From positions 1,550,001 to 1,614,000 of the forward strand of contig JABYQN010000006.1 in the NCBI GenBank assembly GCA_022606135.1: DNA of 64,000 bases, read 5' to 3'. Each line of letters opens with the position of its first letter. Position 1 is the first letter of the stretch. This document shows positions 34,054 through 46,254 of the stretch, piece after piece. Source of the stretch: Fomes fomentarius (taxonomy: Eukaryota > Basidiomycota > Agaricomycetes > Polyporales > Polyporaceae). Position numbers and translations under genes: made by a program. Below the pieces are notes generated by a model. It saw only the letters and a program-made list of their open reading frames with translations, was not told the DNA's origin and ran no database searches.

Positions 34054-36818
34054 TTAGTGGCCTGGAAGTCGGCCCCAAGTTTGCTCGGCCTCGCCCATCT
34101 TGACCCACAAGCCGCCCTATTCGACAAGCCTCGTTTGAGACCACGCTCCCACAGATCGTCAAATGGGCAAATGCACTCACATGCGCGTACAGCGTGAAGT
34201 GAGACTTGGGGACAATCTGCTCCACGCCCTTGCGACCCATGAACTCCTTCCACTCCAGGGGCGGACACGCGTCGGGAGGCTGTGCGGTCAGATCAAGCTC
34301 CATCGACGAGAAGTTCTGCAGGAGTCGGATCATGAAGAACGACATTTCGTTGTACGCAAACTGCGGAACGTGTCGACACAGTCAGAATGGGTAAGGCAGG
34401 ACACAACAGGGGTAGACGAACTTGCTGGCCGAGACAAATACGGGGACCGCCGTTGAACGGGAGGAAGATGAACGGGTTGGGCACGAGGTACTTCCCGACA
34501 CGGTCGTCGAGGAACCGATCGGGATCGAAATCGTTCGCTGATGAGTGCACATGAGCGTATAGCAACAGCATTCGAAGCCCGAAGCACCTACCAGTTGGGC
34601 CCCAGTAGTCCGGGTCCCGGTGCATGTTGAAAATGGAATACGCGATACTGTAATGGGGCCGATGAGATATTAGCACGGTCTTCTTGTCGTACTGAATGGT
34701 GCACTTACGCAGTCTTGGGCGGAATGTAGTATGGCTTGCCGTTGGGGTCCGGGTTGGGCAGGACACCCTCCTTGACAGTAAACCTGCAAATGTCATCAGA
34801 ACTCATCCATAGACGGTTGTCCAAACAGCACTCGCCTTATATCAAACGGCCTGGAAATGGTCGTGAACGGTAAGTTCATCTCACACAACTCATCTCGGGT
34901 AGTACTCTTACACAGGGGGGTACAAGCGGAGCGTCTCTAGAGTGGAGGGCAGAGTGAGACATCATCTCAACGAACATTAAAAACGGGATGCACCTACCGT
35001 TCAAAAATGCACGGAGATACTTCATGTTGCGGATATCGTCATAGGTCGGGCGGCGGAAGATCCCAACGTGCTTGATAATATCGTCACGAAGACGTTGCAG
35101 GATGTGTGGATGCTGGCACAACAGGTAGACACCGAATGTAAGAGCGGCAGCGGTCTAGTATATGCATGAGATTGCAACGCGAGATGTTCAGCAACTAGTC
35201 AGAGAAGATATCCGCCGTCAGAGGATGAAACTCACTGTGTCTCTTCCAGCAAGTAGGATGTTGAGCGTCTCGTCATGCAAGATGGTGGGATCTAGGTAAG
35301 AACAATAATGTCAAATGAGATGGACAGCGAGAACGCGCGCCCATACACACCCGACGTTTGTTTCACAAGATGATCCAGTAGAGTCTCATCATCCTGGCTC
35401 TCCTTGTCATCGAGGTCGAGTCCAGCCTTCTCACGCTCCTCCTTCTTACGCAGCGCGTCCTGCAGAATGGGCTCGATGAATGCGTTGACAACAGCCATAT
35501 CCTCATCTGTCTTCGACCTGAATAGCTCTTGCAAAGGCCATAGCCAACCGACACGGGGCCTCTCGGACACATGGCGCTGTGCAGCGGCGAAAGCGTGCGG
35601 GAAATTCTCCTTGGTGGTCTTGGGCTTCTGGTCAGCACCGTAGGGAGACTTGCCGTGCGGGTAGGGAAGAGGCGAGTGCAAGCTATGCACACAACTACCG
35701 AAGAGGAACTCAGTAGCCGAGTCAAGGGTGAAGCGAGCGATCAAGTCCTATTTGAACGCTTCAACAGAACGACCATTTGAGAAGAATGTAGATGCAATAC
35801 CTGGAAGTCAAATGGCGTGTTCGAGCGAACGCGCTCTCTCATGAGGTTGAGCGTTGTGTCTGCCAAATGCACTGTCAACTTGGATATCTGGACGCGCACG
35901 AATGGTTTCAACGTACCAGCATGACGATCAAACAATTCGAAGTGACTGATCCGTTCGCGGCTGAAGAATGGCCGGGACATAGAGCGGTGAAATCTCAAGT
36001 CTCATGTTAGAGATTGCTGCGAGTAAATAAGCAAGGCCAAAGCTCACTTCCATAGGTCACCTAGGTGGTCGCACTGTGAGCCAGGGTTATTATAAGATTG
36101 ACAACATGAATGCACGTGCCATCCGCATTGAAGACGCCTGTGCCGAACAAGGAATCGGTATAGTCATGGAACATCTCACCTGAAGGAAGAAACATCCACA
36201 TGAGGACCGTAGTCCGGCGTTCGAGGGTGTCGAAATGCACCCACCCTTTTCATAATTAGGGAAGTCCGTGGCAAGGATGGTCTGGGGAGTTCGATGAGTA
36301 TGTGAAGTCGTCGGTGAAGCGTCTTCGATATAGGCACGTACTTTGACGACGTTGGGGTCCTTCGTGCAGTACGCCATATCCCAGAAGATGCTGTATCTGA
36401 AGAGAGGACCGCACTCTGCGAATCCATAGTCAAACATGTCCGCTGCAAGGCATTCAGCCCGACTGCGACATGATTTCGCATTTGAATGCTTACAAGGGTA
36501 GCCATTGAGGAACGCGTCCAAAATGCCTGTCAAGATATCCCAGTTGCCAATCCAGCGGCCCGAGAGGTCCGGAGGAAGAACAGCACCGCGATGAGCGGCG
36601 CCGCGGTGGAAAGAGCGGTACTTGAGCGAGATGCGGGCAGAGTAGAAGAGAGGACCACTGGCGACCGCAGCGAGAATCCATGTCCAAGTTGAGAAGATGA
36701 TATCGTGGGAGGAGGCAAGTCGGTATACGAGATAGACGGCGACGGGCGGAGTAGAGACGATGAGGAGAAGGCGGAAGAGGAAAGGAACGCCTGGAGGGAG
36801 CGACTTGAAGACGGGCAT
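34054..36818 (-). CDS. cytochrome P450, CYP63-like (copy 2)
   Basis: Second CYP63-type P450. It starts [20 protein letters not shown], with two hydrophobic N-terminal segments for ER anchoring. Key motifs are the I-helix [12 protein letters not shown] joined to [28 protein letters not shown] before the ExxR exon, and the heme loop [29 protein letters not shown] follows, then a last exon encoding [20 protein letters not shown]. The gene has many short introns, arranged much as in the copy at 13998-16588. An upstream in-frame ATG exists in the same frame, but the start at 36818 gives the family-like N-terminus. Protein-level similarity between the copies is clear by eye, yet their DNA is well diverged, so the duplication is not recent. 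Substrate unknown. Confidence 0.9.
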
Positions 36819-37922
36819 GGTGGGAGGAGGTAGACGTCCACCCTTGGGCGTATCGCGCGCGGGGCATACATACTGAGAGGTTATTAAATGGCCATAGAGT
36901 GGGCGTCGAATGATCTGTGTCAGACGCATATGATTCCCTTCATTCGCTACTCCCATGACCACGCCAGGCAGCGTGGGCACGCGACATCAGGCCTCAGGTC
37001 TATAATAGCCTGACCAGTGACCAGCTGAGCCTGCGGCACTGTACCCACTCTTGCTTAAGCCCCCTATCCCTCGCGGTCACCTGTTCGACTCACCGCCGGC
37101 ACCCGATATGTGCATCATCATGTCAATCCACTGGCACCCCCGCAACCCAGTCAACGCGCCCAAGGGTCCATGTCCGAGAGGCGCGTCATTGCTTCTGCCC
37201 GACCGAAGACCTGCTGGCAGCAGTATCCATGACAGATCCATGGTCCGGGTATATCGCAGGCTTCGATTGTCATACATGTATGAGAAGCTGGGTCATTCGA
37301 TCACCAGTGAACTCCTCCCTGGACGCGCAGAGATGTGAGTCATGCCAGGAAGCCAGGAAAGTGATTCGCGACGAGGAAAGTGGCAGCGTCGAAATTGTCG
37401 TCCATCACTGTCCAACTTGAATGCAAGGACCAGAATGTTTAAATGTTTATCCTCTGATGATAGTTAACACCAGCTTGCTTGGCATACCCCACTCTCAACA
37501 TGGATGTACTAAGTATAAAACGCGTGAGTCGGTGCCCGCAGTTAGCATGAGCTTCCATGTATGGTAGCGACCCAGCTGAGACGACAAGCAGACTACATAC
37601 TACTACAGCATGCATCGGCATGTACTGTAACACTGTAACATAATGCCATGCAGCAAAGTGCAAGGTGAATGATGGTTCTATCCGAATCTTCCCAACGAAC
37701 TGGTTCCCACTCACCCCCAGTTTAGCTAAGACAGTTTAGCTAAGAGAGAGGTCCACCCAGTACACATCGCATCATTGCTTCTACATACATCTGGTATCAA
37801 CGAAGTCCGGCAAGGTCTCATCCCAGTCCCCATTAACCAAAGCCATAGATATACAAGATAACCATAATCACCATAGTCCCAGTCCTAGCAGCACAGCAGC
37901 ATGGAACATCGAATAACATAGA
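36819..37922. other. 1.1-kb intergenic region, no gene seen
   Basis: Between the P450 start and the GH79 gene 3' end. A duplicated tttagctaaga motif occurs at about 37722-37746. Otherwise only short featureless frames are present. Confidence 0.4.
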
Positions 37923-40039
37923 TCATACCAATACCACAATGCGCAGAGCAAACGCGGCCGCAGCGAACGCTCCATACGCGAACGCGGCATTACTGAATGC
38001 ACTGTTTTCACCACCACGCGCCGTCGGTGCGCTTCCGTTGTCGGAGTTGCCCGAGGAAGTGCTCGTAGAGTTGCTCGCCGAGCCATTGTTTCCCGTCGTC
38101 GCATTCTGCTGCCCCCCAAGGAAAACGACCGCCAAGCCCGGGCCAGGAACCTGGATCGTGCACCCGCCGGTGCACGATAGCGTCTTGTCCGGCACGTTCG
38201 CGGGGAAGGTCGCGTCGACGGGTGTCGCATCCCCGACGCCGGCATACGTCTTCCCGCCCCATGCGATGTTCGTGTTCTCGTTCACCGAGCCCGCGACGAG
38301 GTAGCGAATGGTGATCTGGCTCTTGTCCTCAGGCACGAACGCGGCGTCGATCGCGTAGTCGGACGTGGTGCCGGTCACGTTCTTATAGTTGAAGATGACA
38401 AGAGTGTGCGCCGTGTCCTCCTTGCCGTCGTAGATCGCGTACCCCGCGGACGTCTGTGAACCGTCGAAGACCGAGTTCTTGATGTTCAGGTCGACGACAC
38501 GGCTGCCCGACGCGGACTCGAGCGCTTCGGAGACCGTGAGCATGCCGTAGAAGGGCGGGTTCGTCGTCCATGCCCCGGCACCACCTGCAACGGCGTCGGG
38601 TGGAGAGAAGGGGTTGTAGGCGACAGTGCGTTCGCGGGAGTGCAGGTAGGCAGCGGCGTAGCCCTGGACAGCCATCTGCAGGGCATAGTCGGCCGTCCAC
38701 AGGGCGAGACCGAAGGTATCAGAGAGGCCAGGCACTCCGCCGCACGAGACACTGTTGAACTCGTCCATGATAACGGGCTTCTTCTGCTGGGCGGCGATTT
38801 GCAGGCCGTGGGACTGCCATTTTGCGAGGCCGACGGTGTTGGAGTGGACGAGGTAGTACTCGATACCGAAGGCCGGCTTGCCCTGGCAGTTGTTCTGTGG
38901 GTAGTGCTGCAGCGTGATGTACTTGAGCTGCTCGTTGTACTTGCTCATCCAGTCTGACTGCAACACCGTTGCCAGGTCCTAGCGCCGTAATCATGGTGAG
39001 CGATGATTGTCCCCAAGAGATCGAGTGCATCTCACCCAGAAGCAACAAATGGTCGGCCCAGCTATGTTGTTCTTCGACAAAACATCGCCTTGCGGCGTGT
39101 TCTTAAGATTATTGAATACAGTCCCGTAGTCCTAGTGCACGTTCCCGATGAGCCACTTCCCACCGGACGTCGGTCTGAAGGTACTTACGCCGACATAATC
39201 GTTGACAGTGTAGTTCTGAAGGTTAGGGCGCTGCCCATGGGCGGTATAAAGATCGGGCTCCTAATGGTCACACCCAGCATCAGCGCCCGAGAACATATCT
39301 TCTGACAGATTGCCACTCACATTGCCCAGCAGAAACGCGTCCAGGTCGTCGCCCAGCGCTTTGTTGGCGTCTCCGGCCAACAGTGGGATGTTTGAGTCGT
39401 CTGGATGCCGCAAGCTGAGACCTGAGTACAAAACGAAAACGCGAATGTTCCAGTCAGCAACCCCCATGCTCTGTCAAGTAACCTGCCTTGTGAGCGGCGG
39501 TGACCCATAGGCGCGAATGCAATCCACACGGACGATCGAACAGAATGGATGTCGCGCGTTCACTTCGTTGACTCACCAATGAGATACTCCGTACCGCCGA
39601 CGGCGGAGCTGACCCCTTTCATGGTCTCGAACAACTGAGGCCCATAGTTGACGGGCTGGTCATTCCAGTTCGCGTTTGGATCGGTGAACTCGATAGCGTC
39701 CGGTTGACCGGGCACGTATGTCGAGCTGTCCATGGAATTCCCTCCAAGACGGATCCGCACAGGCTTGCCTGAGCCGTGCGCGTGGAGAGTGGAGAGGTAC
39801 TTGAGCACGGGCTGTGGTATCTGCTCGGTGCTGTTGCCAAAGTAATAGTTGATGAACGAGAGCTCCAGCGAGAGGCCGAGGAAGTTCGAGTAGACGACGT
39901 TCGCGTCCTCTGCGGGCGGGTTCGCGGGAGGTGGGACCGCGATGGCGGCAGACGTGGTTTGGGCAGTGACTAGCAGACATAGTGTACTCAGCAGAACGCG
40001 TGCCCATGGGCCAGTGCGCCGTGAAGATGAAGAAGACAT
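37923..40039 (-). CDS. glycoside hydrolase family 79 protein, secreted, probably GPI-anchored
   Basis: Predicted extracellular beta-glucuronidase-type glycosidase acting on glucuronic-acid-bearing polysaccharides such as arabinogalactan or wall glycans. The N-terminus has a signal peptide (LLSTLCLLVTAQTTSAA). GH79 segments follow: NFLGLSLELSFINYYFGNS and VRIRLGGNSMDSSTYVPG. The nucleophile region is KPVIMDEFNSVSCGG (Glu). The C-terminal beta-domain contains PFYGMLTVSEALE and AHTLVIFNYKNVTGT. The end is a Ser/Thr/Asn-rich linker (SASNSTSTSSGNSDNGS) and a hydrophobic tail ending ALRIVVLV, typical of GPI attachment. The large final exon covers 37923 to about 38960; several short introns lie upstream. 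Exact substrate is not determinable. Confidence 0.88.
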
Positions 40040-41021
40040 AGCGGGGGACGTCAGAGTAAGGAGCGATAGCGCGAAGGACGCGAGGACGAGATAGGTAAGA
40101 AGGGAGGCTGGACAGAAGGAGGCTTATCCCGGGTCCCGAGCCAGTTGAATATAAAACGGATGGTCTCGACACTAACGCCGGCGACATGAGACCGTCGATG
40201 GCTCCGTTCGTAACGGGCATCCCATGGAGGCCCCATATCTGGATTCGGGACCGCGCGGTAGATGGCACATCAGCGGTACCACACTGTTGAGACGATGTGC
40301 CGTTTCCCCACCGACAACACGTTGGAATCACTTGCGGGCATGAAGCAGCGCTGCACGGGCGCAGCAAAGTAGAACCGCAGAGGGAGGCAGCTCTCTTATC
40401 CACATGAGCTAAAAAATTGCGACAGGAGCGACCCAAGCCCAAGCACCAGGAAGGTTTGGACTACTTACAATAGGTTCATTGAAGGGGAAGGACCTAGGTC
40501 CGAGCGCCAGTTGGTTCCTAACAGCCCTGTCGCCCAATTCGGGTATGTAGACACGTATTCGTTCATTGTGCGCCCATATCGGAATCTGGCTCGGTCTGGT
40601 GTCGCAAGTACTGCTTCAGCGCCATTTTAGGGAAAGACTCGCAACAATTGCGCCCTGAGGCCTGTACATGGAAACAACATCAACTCAGGAGTTACCGTCA
40701 TCGTCGCAGCTGCGGACGATTGCACTTTCAGAGAACAGCCTTTTCATGCCGTGTTTACAGCGTATGTCGACCTCGCTTTCGAAGCGGGAGGGTGGATTAC
40801 CTACATATGAGCAGAGTAAAAGCTGTCAGCGGCGAATAGATGACTCTAAGAGGCGTAGAGAGCAAGAGTAATGCAGTTGAAGCGTCCAAACTTCCGAGTC
40901 ATTTCAATGTGAATCCTGATGGGCTAAGTATAGCCACACTATTGTACAACACAATCCTCGACTTTCGTACACATCGCGCCGTCTAGACACCGTCCATGAC
41001 AGGTGTCAGCCATCCAGCCAC
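40040..41021. other. intergenic region, GH79 promoter
   Basis: About 980 bp between the GH79 start and the AAA-ATPase 3' end. No gene was supported. The GH79 promoter lies near its right-hand start, within about 40040-40600. Confidence 0.4.
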
Positions 41022-43089
41022 TTACGAAATGAAGGACCGGCCCAAGGAAATGGCCATCGATCGTAACTCCCTCCGCCGCGCGCCTGCGTCTCCCTCCTGA
41101 CTAGGACCAGCGGGGAGAGCGCCCGGCATCCTTCCGACAGGACCGGGAGCACCATCCCAGATGCGAGCCTGGCCAGCAGAGCGCTCATCGATCTGCGTTG
41201 CAAAGCGGCGACCAGCAGGTTGCGTGGGACCGGCAGGTGCAATAGCCTGAACACCAGACGCCAGGCTGGACGACGCGAACTTATCCTTGTCCTTGTCGAG
41301 CTGACTGCGGAGGGCTTTAACCTGACTCTTGAGCACGTCCCTGAACTCCCGCTTATCGCCGTCCTCGATGCCTGCCATGAGGACAAGTGTGGAAACACTG
41401 AGGATAAGTGTCAGTACTCAACGGACGGTCCAGACTGCGCACGTCAGGGAAGGAGGACGTACAAGGCTTCCTTGAGGTACGCAAAACTGAAGCCATCTGT
41501 CTGCGTTGCCACGTCTTTGACAAGGCTGTCTGGGAACGAGATGCGGTCGTTGTCCTTGAGCTTGTTCTGCCAGTACCGAATGTAAAGCGTCCGCTCTTCC
41601 TCATCAGGATCATCAAACAGGCTAGGGAAAGCCGGCGACGGTCGGTCTTACTTTCGTCAAGGACTGAGATATATACGTACTATTTCCTGTCGAAACGGCT
41701 GGGACGACTGTTCAATGCAGGGTCCAACCGATCAAAGTGGTTTGTAGAACCGATAATGAGGAGACCGTCGTTCCCTTCCAGGCCGTCCAGCTGATTGAGG
41801 AAGAAGGATCGATTGCTGTCGTTGATGAGAGAATCGAGGTCCTCAAGGATCAGTACACAAGGCGCCATCTGCCTCGCCTTGTCGAAGACCTGCTGCATGG
41901 CACCTTCTTCGCCCATCCAGGACTTGAAGGACTTTACATAGAGAGGAGCAAAACCCTTCTGGTCACACTCTTTCATGACAGCCTTCATGCTGATGGTCTT
42001 TCCGTTACCTAACAGCAGTCATTCACGGCGCTATGAGCGGTATCCGAAGTCACCTACCAGGGGGACCATACATGATCAAACCACGCTGAAAGGCTGCACT
42101 CAGTAACTACGCTTGTGTACCAATGTATAAGGGTGACATACTTTCCAAGGGATTGCCAACGACTTATACAACTTCTCCGACTCGAAGAAACCGTATATGT
42201 CCTTCTGGAGATTAGCCTTGAACTGCTCTTTGAGGATTACGTCGGCCCAGTTCGCCTTCTGCACTTCGACCCACAAAGCGTGATCCTTCTGCCAGAAGCC
42301 GGAGTTGTATACCAGGATCTCGTCATGCAACTGCGCGTTCCAAGCCCCTGCGGCAATTAGCAGTGAACGCGTATGGTCTTCCGGTCCATCATGAACGACA
42401 TAGTGCTGCGCGATCGAGCCGAAACCATAGGGGTACTGCCGAACATCTTCAGCATGAAAACCCAATCACTGTTGGAAGAGCTCTTACTCGGACAACGTAG
42501 AGCAGGAAGTCATATTTCTGCGGAAGGATGACTGGTTATGGAACGTTGCAGAACGGTATGCAGGGTGATGGAAACGTACATCCCAAGCTACGCGGAATGA
42601 ACCGAACGAGATAGAATCAACAAGAACGCCCGGAACTTGAGACAGCCTCCTTGCCAGAGGGATGAAGTAGACATTGGTGATCAAGTCAGGAGGGGAGAGG
42701 GGCTGTACGATTGCGCCAGGAAAACCGAGGAGATTGATAGTCCCGTCAGACACGAGTGTGACAGTGCGATTTGGATACAATTTGCGAAGTTGGTTCGCTC
42801 TATGTATACATTAGGTAGGCAGTCCAGTGTACAAACATGCAAACGAAGACGTACCCAAATACCGCAGGTTCGCTGAACTTGGCTGATGCTATGGGGGTGC
42901 ATGATTACCGGTGCGCAGCTTTCTTTCCAAGCATCACAACGCACCTTGGTCTATCCATGGTGCATAAAGAGGGTCGTTAGCGGCAGTCCCTGCCTGCAGC
43001 TGCGAAACGTCTTCCTCGAATGTGACTTTGATGAACGCATCTTCGAGGTCCTTGGGACTCATAAGATGGTTAGTGCACGTCGTTGACAT
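41022..43089 (-). CDS. BCS1-like AAA ATPase
   Basis: AAA-family P-loop ATPase. The Walker A motif GPPGNGKT is split by an intron (GLIMYGPPG then NGKTISMKAVM). Walker B is CVLILEDLDSLI. The sensor-1 region is LLIIGSTNHFDRLDPAL with the arginine-finger area SRPSRFDRKY. The N-terminal half (MSTTCTNHLMSPKDLEDAFI, then YGFGSIAQHYVVHDGPEDH) is of the fungal-specific type. The C-terminal tail after MAGIEDGDKREF is low-complexity and Pro/Arg-rich, ending AISLGRSFIS. Resemblance to BCS1 rests on the AAA core; I see no N-terminal transmembrane segment, so mitochondrial location is unproven. It shares a short divergent promoter with the TOM20 gene. Confidence 0.82.
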
Positions 43090-43325
43090 GATGGGCAAAT
43101 ACGAGGACGTAGTGGTGGTGTCAAGCAAGGTGTACGTGTGCTTAGGCCTGATGATCCCCAACAGGACCAGCGCCGAAGGGGCCGCAGTACTGTGGCACAA
43201 TTTCGGCGTTGAGTTAGGCGCCCCTAGTGACGCGCATGCATGGCTTGTGCATGGCACGTGGAAAGACTCGGAGTTGTCCGACATAGAGAAAGCAGAACGG
43301 CGCGCAAACTTGTTCTCTACTGACC
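43090..43325. promoter_or_regulatory. divergent promoter between the AAA ATPase and TOM20 genes
   Basis: Only 236 bp separate the two start codons, so one short region must drive both genes. No TATA box was seen. Confidence 0.5.
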
Positions 43326-44123
43326 ATGTCCTCCTCCTCCTCCTCCCGGACTACCACAGTCCTCACCGTTGCGGCCGTCACGGTCCTCGGTGGTCTCGCT
43401 GCATATGCCGTTTACTTCGATTATAAGCGGCGCAACGACGGCGAGTTCCGCAAGAAACTGCGTACGTGGTTGATTGGAGGCTTCTTTGTGACGCACGCTT
43501 GCTTTGCTAAACTGTCATTCTAGGGAAGGACAAGAAAAAGGTCACCAAGCAGACGCAGCAGGCTAAAGCTACTACAGATGCAGTCTCCATTATCAGCGCT
43601 GCAGAGATCAAGGCTGCTCTCCTCAAGCTCCGGGAGGAGGAGTTGCCACCAGGCCCAGATGAGAAGGAGGGCTACTTTATGATGCAGGTCCAGGTTGGAG
43701 ACCAATTGGTACAAAAGGGTGGGTTTGTCGGTCACTGTCGTAAGATTGGATGAGGGTAACTTAGCTATGTTCCATTAGGCCCTGCCTTCCAACTTCCTGC
43801 AGCTATGGCGTTCTTCCGGGCGTTTAGGGTGTACCCGTCCCCTGTGGAGTTCATGATGATGCTCCAGCAAACTCTGCCCGAGCCGGTGTTCAAGGTGCGT
43901 GTTCTTGGTGTTGCAAAAGCCCGATATGTACTAAACTATATGTTAGATCTTCTTAGAGTTGGTTAACGCGGAAGTGAGTGTCTCTCAGAGCGAGGAGAAG
44001 AAGCGTGAGGAGCCTGCGGAAGAGCCTGAGGTGGAGAGTCCAACGCGCTCGGGTCCGCCGTCCGAGACGTCCTCGCAAGAGTGGGACCAGCTCACGGATC
44101 CGGGTAGCCAGGTGGCACCATGA
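43326..44123 (+). CDS. TOM20: mitochondrial import receptor subunit Tom20
   Basis: Presequence receptor of the TOM translocase in the mitochondrial outer membrane. The N-terminus starts with a serine run from TCC/TCG repeats (MSSSSSSRTTTV). A single membrane anchor follows (LTVAAVTVLGGLAAYAVYF), then the positive flank DYKRRNDGEFRKKLR. The cytosolic TPR-like domain contains LKLREEELPPGPDEKEGYFM, then FQLPAAMAFFRAFRVYPSPV and QQTLPEPVFKIFLELV. It ends in an acidic/Ser-rich tail, DQLTDPGSQVAP. Four exons with three short introns give about 195 residues, normal for the family. Confidence 0.94.
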
Positions 44124-44357
44124 ATTAGCACGAGGTCAATTATGACGCTGCACGCTACTCCTCCGCCTCTCGCTATCTGTGCTTTGCCGTCGATCCTTTC
44201 TAATATACGCATGTTCCCCTTCTACTTCCATCCATTAAGGTTGCGTCTCGTGTAGAAGGTGAGCCCAAGTCTCGCATAGTAGTTATAATCGCACAGCTAA
44301 GCTCTTCGGTGGCCTCCCATATTGTCAGGTTACTATGATTACTTCCCGCCGAAGAGG

Positions 44358-45709
44358 ATGAACGTGTCTGTACAACATAAGACGTCTCTTCAAAGCAATC
44401 AACCAGCGAAGAAGATCCTTGTGGCTGAGAAGGACTTTGCTGTGGGAGAGACCATCTACAAGGTGATACTGCTTGATACGCCTGACTCTACCTGTCGTTG
44501 CTCAGACTATCTCAGGAAACCCCCGTCGTCGTCGCGCTTGATGCAGATCTTGAGGCGAAGGGCACGCATTGCTCGTACTGCTTCCGCGGCTTCGAGGAGG
44601 GTACGGCTGTCGTCTCGGTAAATGCTAAACATGGCGCTGCATTCGCATTCTGCTCGAAGGAGTGTCAAGTCAAGGCGAACTACTCATGGCACAACATCTA
44701 CTTCGGAAACGAATCTGTGCTGCCGCCGGACCTGGACGATGGCACCGTTAACACTGTCTCAGCGGAAGCACGGTCATCGTCGCAGAACGCATACTTGGAA
44801 TGGAGAAAGACCAAGGCGAAGCAGGCGAATATCCTCGCAGCGCGCTTCATCGGGAAGCAGGTCGCGCTCGAGACACAGAAGCTTAGCAAAGACAAGGATG
44901 GCCCGCTTGCGAAGGAGCTCTCGGAGATGGCGGACGGCAATGACCTATACAGCGTTCAGGACCACCTTGAGCGGTTGCGCTTCACTGAGGGCCATGTCAC
45001 GGACGAGGAAGTCAAGGTTATCCGTGATGTGCTCGGAGCAGCATTGCCTGGTCTTGAGCAGTCAATCTTGGAGGACAAGCATGCCATCCTCGTGGGCAAG
45101 ATGTCCTACAACGCGATCGGCGTTACACCCAATGGTGGTCGATCGGACAGGGTGCGTACGATCACAGGGACTCACGAATGGTCGATGCTCACCTGCAGAA
45201 TGCAGCCTCCCCGCATTGAACGTCCGGAGGACCAGGAGAGGACTCGCACCCCTCACGGTACATCGCATCAGATCGGTAGCGGCCTCTACCTTGTTTCCTC
45301 CTACGTGAGCCTCCTTCGCGCCCCCTTACAACTATTCGCCTAATTGACTGTATAACCCTTACAGCTGAACCACTCCTGCGACCCCTCAGCGCGTCCTGTC
45401 TTCACCGCGGGCACGAACGAGCTGGAACTTGTCGCCACGCGCCCGATCCACAAGGGCGACGAGCTCACGATCGCTTGGGTCGACGTCACCCAGCACGACA
45501 GCGAGTCCATAGAGCAGGCCCGCCGACGGCGGCGCGTCGAGCTTGCACGGGGCTGGAAGTTCAAGTGCGAGTGCGAGCGCTGCATCGCCGAGGTCGTGCA
45601 GGACATTGCGAACGAGGACGCGGAGCTTGGGGTGCAGAAGGATGAGTCGCAGGTCGAGGATATCTTGCGCCACGAACGCCCCATCGGCGAAGCGTTGGGC
45701 CCCGACTAA
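44358..45709 (+). CDS. SET-domain protein (SMYD/SET5-like lysine methyltransferase candidate)
   Basis: Likely protein-lysine methyltransferase. A split SET domain surrounds a zinc-binding stretch (HCSYCFRGF and CSKEC). The catalytic core has the SET signature YLNHSCDPSARP, then HKGDELTIAWVD, and a post-SET-like KCECERC. Exons traced: 44358-44462, 44516 to about 45151, a third beginning PPRIERPEDQERTRTPHG after the acceptor gaatgcag, and the last from LNHSCD to the stop at 45707-45709. The start at 44358 (MNVSVQHKTSLQSN) is the first ATG in frame. An upstream exon ending just before 44331 is possible, because an acceptor-like attgtcag precedes an in-frame stretch. The target protein is unknown. 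Confidence 0.82.
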
Positions 45710-46254
45710 ATTAATCAACGACTGGTGATACGGCAGGACGGTCGAACACTACACTCTGTGCACTTTGGTGCGATACATAAAAGTTGCATTAGATAGATAT
45801 AGTCTACGTAATAATCTGAATACTCGACTTGCTCTCGATAGCTCTTGAACTGGGTGAACACTATGCGTGCGCGTTACATGACTAGGTAGATGAAGCATGC
45901 GCAGATTGGGCGAAGAATGTCACGGTTGAGCGAAGACGTGGTAAGAGTACAAGCTTGGCTGTAGCCTGGCAATAAATGAAAAATCTGGAAAACACGGTCG
46001 TTAATGGGGGTACTTAGGAATTTCGTCTCGCCGATGAGTGATGGTAATACAGGGTATGTACAAAGCAGTTGTGACAGCGTGAATACAGAGCGTCGACATC
46101 GATGTGGACAGTGTGGTAGCAGCGAGACGGAGCGCTACGGGACTACTAGTGCAAGAATACAGACAACTGTGGGTGCAGTGGAGGCGATTACAGCAATAGT
46201 ATGATAGATATCGTGTCGTCGTCAACAGTGCATTAGGCTGGTATCGCTGAATGT
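45710..46254. other. convergent intergenic region, no gene seen
   Basis: About 545 bp between the 3' ends of the SET-domain gene and the next minus-strand gene. Nothing supported here. Confidence 0.45.
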
